A stretch of 64,000 nucleotides of DNA. It comes from Ephydatia muelleri. Lineage: Eukaryota; Porifera; Demospongiae; Spongillida; Spongillidae. Below are positions 47,658 through 58,202 of this stretch, one piece after another. The notes below the pieces were generated by a model. It did no database searches and had not been told where the DNA came from. It saw nothing but the letters and a program-made list of their open reading frames with translations. The DNA is taken from contig JABACO010000006.1 in NCBI GenBank assembly GCA_013339895.1, forward strand, positions 11,957,299-12,021,298, given 5' to 3'. Position 1 is the first letter of the stretch. Each line of letters starts with the position of its first letter. The position numbers and the translations under genes were made by a program.

Positions 47658-48579
47658 AATTCATGCACCTGCCAAATAACGAATCGACCTGATGAAGTAA
47701 TAATAACGTACGTGCTTACAGTGTGTCTCCTAATTGACGATGAATGCTGTTATTTGTGTGTTTATCCACTCACAACCATGGTAACCATTAGTCTCGTATC
47801 CAGTCCCTGCTTTGGCATATATGGGTGAATAATAAAATTATGTGTTGGTGGAACAGATCTCTCGCTAAGCATCCATAGCTGCGACGATTTGAACACATAA
47901 ACCTACAACCTCGTCAGCAATTTGGATCTATTTTGCGTCCTTACACCAGCCGTGATCACATGCTCACTTGGAGAAGCCAGACAAGCGAACGCTAATGTGA
48001 CAATCATACATGCACATTGAGCTGCGAACGCATTCACTAGCTCGCTATGTCCCGATTTGTCCCTCTTCGCGCGATCCTCACTGAATATTGATTTTAAAGT
48101 GGAAAAGGACTCACTTAGGCTACATGTATGTGTAACGTATAAAACATGCGCTACTATTGATACGTAATTCCATCGGTCAGTACTGCGTATAATGTACCTC
48201 GTCTCTGCGTTGGATGAAAATCAAGAGGATCACGATATACAACACAAATCACAGGCGTAAACAAATACACATTGCAGGTACAAAACACATTTGCCAGTCG
48301 ACTACAAATCCATGGTCAGAGTAGGCGTGCGTCTTCTATTATTGTCGACACGCACAATAATACTGTGATGATGTCGGGCTTCGTACCGTCACAATTCTGG
48401 GAATAAGATGGAATCTTAAGCAATATATACTCAATGGGTTCTAGGGGCATAGAATGGACCATTCAAAACAGAGTACACAGCGTGTAAGGTTTACAAACCT
48501 CAAAAACAATCACAGTATTGGAACTGTGAATACGATAAATTCAAATAGATTCCCAGACTTAATGTCAATGAGTTTTTCA
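47658..48579. other. Upstream region of the 47.6 kb gene
   Basis: Presumed promoter region between two same-strand genes. I see no TATA box or other defined motif. Confidence 0.4.
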
Positions 48580-49648
48580 TGATCATATGGAGGCATTACT
48601 TCCACTGATCATATGGAGGCATTACTTCCACTGATCATATGGAGGCATTACTTCCACTGATCATATGGAGGCATTACTTCCACTGATCATATGGAGGCAT
48701 TACTTCCACTGATCATGTGGAGGCATTACTTCCACTGATCATATGGAAGCATTACTTCCACGATCATATGGAGGCATTACTTCCACTGATCATGTGGAGG
48801 CATTACTTCCACTGATCATATGGAGGCATTACTTCCACTGATCATGTGGAGGCATTACTTCCACTGATCATGTGGAGGCATTACTTCCACTGATCATATG
48901 GAGGCATTACTTCCACTGATCATATGGAGGCATTACTTCCACTGATCATATGGAGGCATTACTTCCACTGATCATATGGAGGCATTACTTCCACTGATCA
49001 TATGGAGGCATTACTTCCACGATCATATGGAGGCATTACTTCCACTGATCATATGGAGGCATTACTTCCACTGATCATATGGAGGCATTACTTCCACTGA
49101 TCATATGGAGGCATTACTTCCACTGATCATGTGGAGGCATTACTTCCACTGATCATATGGAGGCATTACTTCCACTGATCATATGGAGGCATTACTTCCA
49201 CTGATCATATAGAGGCATTACTTCCACTGATCATATGGAGGCATTACTTCCACTGATCATATGGAGGCATTACTTCCACTGATCATATGGAGGCATTACT
49301 TCCACGATCATATGGAGGCATTACTTCCACTGATCATATGGAGGCATTACTTCCACTGATCATATGGAGGCATTACTTCCACTGATCATATGGAGGCATT
49401 ACTTCCACTGATCATGTGGAGGCATTACTTCCACTGATCATATGGAGGCATTACTTCCACTGATCATATGGAGGCATTACTTCCACTGATCATATGGAGG
49501 CATTACTTCCACTGATCATATGGAGGCATTACTTCCACTGATCATATGGAGGCATTACTTCCACTGATCATATGGAGGCATTACTTCCACTGATCATATG
49601 GAGGCATTACTTCCACTGATCATGTGGAGGCATTACTTCCACTGATCA
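48580..49648. repeat. 26-bp minisatellite, about 41 copies
   Basis: Unit TGATCATATGGAGGCATTAC + TTCCAC. Copies are very homogeneous: the main variants are CATATG/CATGTG and a 2-bp deletion (CCACGATCAT). The unit includes the palindromes TGATCA and CATATG. The first unit on the right contains the stop codon (49633) of the stathmin-like gene, so the array lies in that gene's 3' untranslated region or just beyond. Confidence 0.97.
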
Positions 49649-49892
49649 TTAAAAGCAGTATTTTCAAATTTGGTATCAACTATAGATTTTGCAAGAATTT
49701 TATATTCCCCTGCTCTGTTCAATGGATTCCCACTAAGGTCAGAGGTCTTCAACACATTAGCTATTGATAATCAGCCATGCTATGAACTTCTACAGATTCA
49801 ACAATGGTATTATTTATGCCTCTTTAAAATAGCCTAATGACATGCACACCATGCACACTTGCCCTCTCGTTTGTATACTATGTGCACACACG

Positions 49893-49944
<52 letters not shown>

Positions 49945-52900
49945 TGCAAGTGCCTTACCGTCACTAGATGCAGCATTAAAATTGTCATCCACCTCCATCT
50001 CTGCAGAATCCTCATCCTTATCCTATGTGAAAAGAATGAGCACTTGGATGTCAGGGCTAATGTCCTAACTTAATTACAGTCAGGCACAACACTCTCAGAC
50101 ATTCAAACATATCATGGAATCCATTTTGCATTAAAAATCCATGTGCAAATATTTCAATATCATTAGTTTCTACTATATTAAACGAACAAAAAAAATATTC
50201 ACGGAAATAATGTGGTCCAAGGAGCGAGGATAGATACTCATGTCCCATCACCTACACTAGATGCTCATGTCCCATCACCTTCACTAGATGCTCATGTCCC
50301 ATCACCTACATTAGATGCTCATGTCCCATCACCTTCACTAGACGCTCATGTTCCATCACCTACACTAGATGCTCATGTCCCATCACCTTCACTAGATGCT
50401 CATGTCCCATCACCTTCACTAGATGCTCATGTTCCATCACCTTCACTAGTGCTCATGTCCCATCACCTACACTAGATGCTCATGTTCCATCACCTTCACT
50501 AGATGCTCATGTCCCATCACCTACATTAGATGCTCATGTCTCATCACCTTCACTAGATGCTCATGTCCCATCACCTACATTAGACGCTCATGTTCCATCA
50601 CCTACTAAAAATGCATTGTAACAGTGCAGTTAATTAAGCGGCTTGGAAACAGCCAATACATGACAAGAGAATATTTGCTTCTATGATGAATGTAGATAAA
50701 TATATAATACTAATAACAGGTGCTGTATGAGGTCCCACTGCACTTGTATGTGCACTGGACTTGCCTTCTTAACATTCTTGTGCTTTTGCTTAGCAGCCTT
50801 CTGGAGTTTCTCAGATCCATCTGAATCACTAGAACTAAGCTTGTCAGCCTATCATGCAAAGAGTTGGTAAAGGTGTGGTCACCATGAGATAGGGCACAGT
50901 ACAGTGAGAATTATGCTATATACATTAAAATGGATATGGGAATCATTAAGCATTAGTATTAATTGTGATCCAATGGCATGGGGGTTATTTACTTCATTGT
51001 CAATCTCTTTTGTACCATGCCACTATTTGTGCACAAACTGTAGCATTTGGAGCAGACCCAAAATGCCAATTGGTAGTATAGTGAAATGCATACCACATAC
51101 AGGGTGTGTGGTCTGGATACGAAAATGACATTGTACGGCACGTTTACCTCTTCTTTTTGCTCCTCATATGCCTGCAGCTCTCTGGCAGCCATTATGTCTT
51201 TCATCAATTTGTTCTTCTTCTTGTCCTTTTTGTCCTTCTGCCCAATAGGAAGGCCTGAACCCTTGCGTTTTTCCAACTCCTGCAGGGAAAAAAACAAGTT
51301 ACTTTCTCAGACACCAACCCTCCTAGTGAAAAGTTTATCCAACAGTGATTCATAAATTAAAATGTTACTGTAACTACGTATAATCATCATGTAATGCCAG
51401 AACGTGCAGAATACCAATGGTGCTTCCACTCCACACCACAATATCGTGTGTGTGTGTGTGTGTGTGTGTCATGGTGTTCCATCTTACAAGGGGGAGCTGA
51501 CTGCCCACCACTCAGAATCCATCACAATTAATACCATGAAACTGGGAAAACATGCAAATTTCCATATTTCCAGTATACACTGTACTAGTATTACATATAT
51601 GGGCATCATGTATGGTCAATAACAATAGACATGTGAATCATATAAGGAGGACAATAAATTTTGGGTAGGCTCTAGATAGAATAGTAGCCATAATCTCACC
51701 TGCATTCTTCTCTGCTCNNNNNNNNNNNNNNNNNNNNNNNNNNNNNNNNNNNNNNNNNNNNNNNNNNNNNNNNNNNNNNNNNNNNNNNNNNNNNNNNNNN
51801 NNNNNNNNNNNNNNNNNNNNNNNNNNNNNNNNNNNNNNNNNNNNNNNNNNNNNNNNNNNNNNNNNNNNNNNNNNNNNNNNNNNNNNNNNNNNNNNNNNNN
51901 NNNNNNNNNNNNNNNNNNNNNNNNNNNNNNNNNNNNNNNNNNNNNNNNNNNNNNNNNNNNNNNNNNNNNNNNNNNNNNNNNNNNNNNNNNNNNNNNNNNN
52001 NNNNNNNNNNNNNNNNNNNNNNNNNNNNNNNNNNNNNNNNNNNNNNNNNNNNNNNNNNNNNNNNNNNNNNNNNNNNNNNNNNNNNNNNNNNNNNNNNNNN
52101 NNNNNNNNNNNNNNNNNNNNNNNNNNNNNNNNNNNNNNNNNNNNNNNNNNNNNNNNNNNNNNNNNNNNNNNNNNNNNNNNNNNNNNNNNNNNNNNNNNNN
52201 NNNNNNNNNNNNNNNNNNNNNNNNNNNNNNNNNNNNNNNNNNNNNNNNNNNNNNNNNNNNNNNNNNNNNNNNNNNNNNNNNNNNNNNNNNNNNNNNNNNN
52301 NNNNNNNNNNNNNNNNNNNNNNNNNNNNNNNNNNNNNNNNNNNNNNNNNNNNNNNNNNNNNNNNNNNNNNNNNNNNNNNNNNNNNNNNNNNNNNNNNNNN
52401 NNNNNNNNNNNNNNNNNNNNNNNNNNNNNNNNNNNNNNNNNNNNNNNNNNNNNNNNNNNNNNNNNNNNNNNNNNNNNNNNNNNNNNNNNNNNNNNNNNNN
52501 NNNNNNNNNNNNNNNNNNNNNNNNNNNNNNNNNNNNNNNNNNNNNNNNNNNNNNNNNNNNNNNNNNNNNNNNNNNNNNNNNNNNNNNNNNNNNNNNNNNN
52601 NNNNNNNNNNNNNNNNNNNNNNNNNNNNNNNNNNNNNNNNNNNNNNNNNNNNNNNNNNNNNNNNNNNNNNNNNNNNNNNNNNNNNNNNNNNNNNNNNNNN
52701 NNNNNNNNNNNNNNNNNCACCTGCTTCTGCTTCTCCATCAGCATGTCTGTTGTCAGCTTTGGAGCAGACTCAAGGGACTGGGGAGAAGAAAAAACCTCTG
52801 TCATGTCGTCATAGCAATGCATGTAGGAAAACCCTAAGCATATGTGAAGGTAGTGGCTTCATATTATTTCATGATGAGGCTTGTATTTGTAACATTCACT

Positions 52901-53067
52901 ACCTTTAACTGAAATAAATTGCATCATTATAACATCACAAATTAAAAAGTAGGGTTTGATTGATTATGGATAGCTTAAATGTGATCATGTGATAGTGCAA
53001 GGGTATGATCATGAGATGGGTGCCAAATAGGCTACATGAAGGCATACACACAAACACACGTACACAT

Positions 53068-53113
<46 letters not shown>

Positions 53114-53460
53114 ACACGATGCAAGTAGCATGAAGTGGGCTAGTAGGCCAACATGGTATCATCTTTGATCAGGTATGCTTACCTCCAATCGTCTAGGTGG
53201 GAGTGTCTTGCGATGAGTTGACCCATCGGGCCTCATGTCAACCTCAAATGCCACAGGTGTCAGTACCTTTGGCTGATCTGTGGGCTCTTGCCTCTCCCCC
53301 TCCACAGTCTCCCGTCCTGCCTCTCCAGACATCATGTGATCACGTGATTTGTCATATGCAAGAATGACAGTTTGAGCCGAGAGCCTATCAGGAATCGAAT
53401 CTTTCACCACAGTTTCATCTGTGTGTTGCATGCATGATATGCAAGTGTGAGTGTGTGTGA

Positions 53461-53491
<31 letters not shown>

Positions 53492-53800
53492 TGTGTGTGT
53501 GTGCATGTGTGTGTGTGTGTATACATGTTTGGCGTTTTGTATGTATGTATGTAGGAGATGTACGTATTTGTGTGTGACATTACATGTGCATTTAAGATGT
53601 GTGTGTGTGCGGGTGTGCAAGAGGGGAATGTCATGAATGAAGTGTTAGATGGTAAAGGTCTATAATCACATAAGGGGTTGACGTTATTTGACACTCTCGA
53701 TGCATCAAACAATTATCATCCTCCTAGCTGAAAGGGACCGGCAGATACAGCAAGCAGATTATACGTTTTCCTCCTTTACATATCACACACGCAGACACAC

Positions 53801-53846
<46 letters not shown>

Positions 53847-54304
53847 ACATACACAGAGACACACACACCACCACACCACATACACACACACACACAACTA
53901 CCACATCACATATACACACGTAACACATGCACAAAGTTGCGCCGACATAGGCGATCGAGTGATATGGCATAGCCACTCGCTGCACACGCGTAGTTCGTGG
54001 AACCATATCACACACTCACCGACAAACCCACATATATTATAACCCTGGTTTACTAATCTCTAAGAGGAAGGCTGGGGATGATTGGGGAGGGTTGCTCACT
54101 GTGGCGATCGTTGCTCTCAACGCTCTGGTCTGTCGCTTCTTGGTCTACGGCTGTCTGAGGTTCAGCGCTGATGTAGACAGGAGGAACTCGCGGGCAATCG
54201 CCTGTCGCATCACCGCTGTTGCCGTCCGCGGGTGCTTCTGCTTGAGGTTTCGTATTTATCACGTCTGGAGCGACTTTAGATGATTTGGACGCACCGCAGC
54301 CCAT
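49633..54304 (-). CDS. Stathmin-domain (STMND1-like) protein with MGCGAS anchor; internal gap
   Basis: Exons: 54100-54304, 53183-53418, 52721-52777, [gap], 51700-51717 (partial), 51148-51279, 50765-50848, 49959-50022, 49633-49760. It starts MGCGASKSSKVAPDVINTKP, a predicted myristoylation (Gly2) and palmitoylation (Cys3) signal. Exon 2 ends VAFEVDMRPDGSTHRKTLPP with RRLE, and exon 3 reads SLESAPKLTTDMLMEKQKQ. This run resembles the start of the stathmin domain in vertebrate STMND1, which also begins MGCG. Stathmins bind tubulin dimers and destabilise microtubules, and the core helix would fall in the missing piece. After the gap comes a coiled-coil-like EQRRMQELEKRKGSG and a Lys-rich stretch. 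The intron after 50765 uses a GC donor (AAG|GCAAGT). The C-terminal exon contains DLSGNPLNRAGEYKILAKSI and a stop inside the minisatellite. Exon 8 is assigned on phase and acceptor only. Confidence 0.65.
50225..50605 (+). repeat. 27-bp minisatellite in an intron of the stathmin-like gene
   Basis: About 14 copies of AGATGCTCATGTCCCATCAC + CTTCACT or CTACACT. Being a multiple of three, it reads as a nine-residue repeat (DAHVPSPSL) on the plus strand, but that strand is antisense to the gene and lacks splice support. Confidence 0.9.
51718..52717. other. Assembly gap, 1000 N
   Basis: Exactly 1000 Ns, a placeholder size. It interrupts the stathmin-like gene. The right edge is just inside the intron after exon 3, and the left edge cuts through an exon, so at least part of one exon is missing. 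Confidence 1.
53045..53925. repeat. CA/TG microsatellites in introns of the stathmin-like gene
   Basis: CA array at about 53045-53117, TG array at 53446-53521 and CA array at 53787-53925. They lie in introns 2 and 1 of the gene. Confidence 0.9.
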
Positions 54305-54782
54305 GATGGTTTGGATCCAGAACGAGTTAATTCCTCTTGGACCCCGCCTGTTTTAAACATCACCGTGGTAACGCTCGTGCCCAGACAGCTCTTCATAAAA
54401 TCGTAGGCGGAGAGCCAGATATGTATAACATGCGTGAGCCAAAACTGCATATAAAATCTAGAAGTCAGTAATCTGATTATCTACGTGCAAGGATCTATAT
54501 TGCAACGCTTTTCAATGATTATTAAAATTAGTGATTTGATATTTTTTGGTACATTAATTGATTATTTTATTTTATTTGCACATTTAAAGCATAACAGGAA
54601 ATAACTGCATGGACCTAGATAGGATGGCGATGGCATTTGCTCTCACCACATATAAGAGTAGCCTTTCATACAGTTTTGACAGCACCACTGATTTGGCGAT
54701 GAACTTGTAGCCAGCTTAAAAACTAATTTCAAAATCAGTCCATTACCTCCTTCCCCCAAGCCACATAGATACATACATACCC

Positions 54783-54856
54783 TAGTCTCGTTCCAGGACC
54801 GATATGACGCGATGTGCATAATGTAGTACGTAGTATAGAGTCTGGGAACGAGACTA
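54783..54856. mobile_element. 74-bp palindromic element
   Basis: TAGTCTCGTTCC at the left pairs with GGAACGAGACTA at the right. The interior is not paired. It is small and MITE-like. Confidence 0.5.
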
Positions 54857-54999
54857 CAAATTACCCAGCCAAGCTCATTACATTTTACATCCTTGGGACC
54901 GAGGAGGGGAGAAAACTAAAGTAACTCACGAAAAATTCCAATTTGAAACCAAGGCTTCCACCCTCCACCTACAGAAACGCCCACTTTCTGACCAAGGCG

Positions 55000-55127
55000 C
55001 AATAGACCCTTCCCTTTAAGAAGAATTCCGGACGTGACATCACTAATCAACGTACTTCACGAATTGGGTTAAGTATACGTTAATGAGTGATGTCACGTCC
55101 GGAGTTCTTTAAAAGAAGGGTCTATTG
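55000..55127. mobile_element. 128-bp palindromic MITE
   Basis: CAATAGACCCTTC ... TTCCGGACGTGACATCACT at the left is repeated in inverse at the right, ending GAAGGGTCTATTG. The arms are about 52 bp with a loop of about 20 bp. Confidence 0.75.
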
Positions 55128-56498
55128 CTGTCAAATTTTGACATACCAGTGCGCACAGAATGCTATAACATCAATACCCCGATACGCTGATGCCATCCAT
55201 GCCGCCTTCACTTTGTCTGACTTCTTCAGCAAAGCTCAGTGTAACAAATCAGGGGTCGTCCAGCATCTAATATTAATATGATTGACATACACAGCAATTC
55301 AGGGCTTTGATTCCGGGCCCGTGACAGCACGCAATATCACCCGGAAGAGCGTGCTTCCGAATTTTGCGCGCCATGTGCTCTCGAAATCGTGAGTGGATAC
55401 GAATGATTTCTCGGTCCCGGAGGATTATTTGTATGCGCACGGGGTAATTCGAGAGCAACGTCGCGCGCGAACGTGCAATTTTGTACGTGACCGAGGAACC
55501 TACCGTCTACGCGCAATATAGAACTATCGTCTGACGTAAGGAAAGTTAAATATAGTAGTTAATACTATCATTATTTCTAGTTCTCAGGTTATTGATCATA
55601 TAGTCAAAAAATTTAATGTTTCAAGTTTACAAATATGAAACATAGAAAGTTGATAAGAGAACAAACCTGTTCGTAGAAAAGAAAGCATAACTGAAACAAC
55701 ACTTTTACCAAAAAATGGCCTTACCTCCCAGCAGTTGATGATGACGTTGTAACATCTGACTTCCATAACACAGGTCTTTCTTTAGAATAGTTCACTGCTG
55801 TCAACCCGAATGCACGTAGAATACACCGCCATTTGAGCGAAAGGAAAAGGGTAACAATAACGAGGTGCTGTTACATCACGTACGTTTTAGCGCTCTTGTT
55901 CAGCCAGGATGTTTCAGGTAGATCAAGGAATCCAACATTTCTGCCATAATGCAGTAGAGAACACCATTATTCTGTTCCCGACGTTACGCCTTGGAAGCAA
56001 ACAAAGTGCCACACAAAAACACGTAATTGACAGCTTACCTCGCTGTGTAGCGTAGCCGGCCATTCTTTCTAACCAACAACCTGCCTGAATTGCTTCGCAG
56101 AACGTTATCCCAATACACAATTTCCTGACAAGCAAAGCTTTCAATTCAAAACGAGCGTAGGCTAAAGGTAACTCACCTGGCTTTCGTTTGACGATTTTGG
56201 AATAAAATGGCACCTCTCTGACTTACAGTGGAAGATGTAGTGTTCCACAGCGGTCATACATCCGATCAAAAAAAACATTCTGTGGAGCCATACTTACCGA
56301 CGCGAGACGAAAATAATCATCACGTGATTCACGTGGCTGCTATAAAATGCATACCGCATGCGTCGTCATGATGTTTTACTAATGACATGGCGATTGCAGA
56401 CCTCGCCTGCTGAGAGCGTGAGGCATTCTGAAAGACATTTCCATAATGGGAGGTTGGAGTTGGAATCCTGAGCCTTTGTATAAATGATATGACAAGCG

Positions 56499-56629
56499 GC
56501 CGTTCATAAATTACGTCACCTATATGGACCCCTCTTATACTGATGTATGCTTCATGTATACATCGTCACACTGGCTGCTACCACCCTGCATGCTGGGGAC
56601 CCTTCGAAGTGACGTAATTTATGGATGGC
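56499..56629. mobile_element. 131-bp element with inverted ends
   Basis: GCCGTTCATAAATTACGTCAC pairs with GTGACGTAATTTATGGATGGC with two mismatches. The termini resemble a MITE. Confidence 0.65.
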
Positions 56630-57054
56630 ACCAAAGAAGACACCGAGAGAACGAGGTACATTCTAGCGATAGATTGTTTGCGTGCCCCGCCTCTTTATAC
56701 GATGCATACAATAAGTAACATCACGCAGCAGAACATACAATATAGTCTCCAGGGCAAGCTGAAGCATAAACCATCGTCCAAGAAATATATAAAAATGCAT
56801 TTCTTCATTAAAAAAAACCAAGGCATTGACTGACCGCTTTGGTCGCCTCAGCTAATGCTCGTACCATTCTGAGTCGTTCTTACACCTTGTGCAGCAGGTG
56901 GATGAACTTTGTGTGTAATTGTGTGTGGTTATATACTTGCATGTGTAGCACTGTACTCAGAACCAAGTCAACAATATGAAAAACTATTCATTAACATGAC
57001 TCTGATAGGTGAAAAGATTCTTGATGCATTTCCAGTGAGTGCTGCATAGGCCAT

Positions 57055-57600
57055 TAGAAGACCAGTGGGATGATGTCTCATACCAATGTGAAGCTTACTG
57101 GACAAACTTTGTGTCACATACAATGAAATGTAGTGATACTCACGTCAGTATGTATACTATTATTAGTAACAAACGACTCACCTGATAGCCACACCCTTCA
57201 GAATCACGTGACCCTCAGAAGACCATTGGGGTGATGTCTCATACCAATGTGAAGCTTACTGGACAAACCTTGTGTCACATACAATGAAATGTAGTGATAC
57301 TCACGTCAGTATGTATACCATTATTAGTGAAAAACGACTCACCTGAGATAGCCACACCCTTCAGAATCACGTGACCCTCAGAAGACCAGTGGGGTGATGT
57401 CTCATACCAATGTGAAGCTTACTGGACAAACCTTGCGTCACATACTATGAAATGTACCATAGATTATTTAGACATCTATGAATGTGCTGAGTGATACGTG
57501 TATACCATTATTATATCTAGAGACAAATTACTCACCGAAGATAGCCACACCCTTCCGAATCACATCACCCTAAGAAGACCACTGTGGTGAGGCCTCAGAT
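57055..57600. repeat. Tandem repeat of about 163 bp, just over three copies
   Basis: Each unit contains AGAAGACCAGTGGGGTGATG, TGTGAAGCTTACTGGACAAA and ATAGCCACACCCTTCAGAAT. The last copy is more diverged and carries a roughly 30-bp insertion. It is not coding by my reading. Confidence 0.85.
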
Positions 57601-58202
57601 CAATGTGAGTACATACAACTAGCTATAGCCTTGTTCTGACCCCTGAGCGACAACGAGTGCACAATGTTTTCGGTTCAGGCATTAGAAAACTAGCTTTTTT
57701 TGACCTCACATACCTTAATTAAAAATTCGTGGGACCTGACCTCTACTGCAGCTGTAGCCTCGGCGTGTTGTAAACTTAAAATAGAGGTATTCGAATTCAA
57801 ATTCAATCATACGTGAGGAGAGGGTTAAATGGCCGTTTAATGATATTCCCGTACAGGATTGGGCGGTGAAATAATGGGACTACGTTAATCGTGAGTGCAC
57901 GCTTTGTGATATGCACGGATGCATGACTGAATACGTAGTTTGTAATCACCCGCGTGCGGACGTCCGAATTGCTGTGATATTGCCCACCTATTGATGTTTT
58001 CATGTCTGGAACATACACCCAGATTGGGATATTAAAATCAAGAGTGTCTTGGCATTGCGTTCAGTTTTGCCCTCTGTTTGAAATTATCAGTATTACTTTA
58101 AATTCTGCAATTAAGAAAGCACACAACTGTATGCCTGTATTTACTCTCAAATCAAATAAAATAAAATAATTCTCTGTAGACACAAGTATCAAGCATGGTA
58201 TG

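Larger units (their letters stand above)
54305..58202. other. Intergenic region between the stathmin-like gene and the NLR
   Basis: No coding exon is supported. The region holds three short palindromic elements (listed separately) and a 163-bp tandem repeat. Short minus-strand frames near 55930-56210 have no splice or family support. Confidence 0.5.

Noticed and set aside
48580-49648. CRISPR-like array
   Set aside because: Units are head-to-tail with no unique spacers, and the context is an animal gene. It is a minisatellite.
50212-50475. Plus-strand nine-residue repeat protein DAHVPSPSL
   Set aside because: It lies in an intron of a minus-strand gene, is created by a 27-bp minisatellite and has no exon signals.
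57055-57600. Duplicated exons in the 163-bp tandem repeat
   Set aside because: Donor-like GTGAGTCG sites occur in each unit, but the adjoining sequence has stops in all minus-strand frames.
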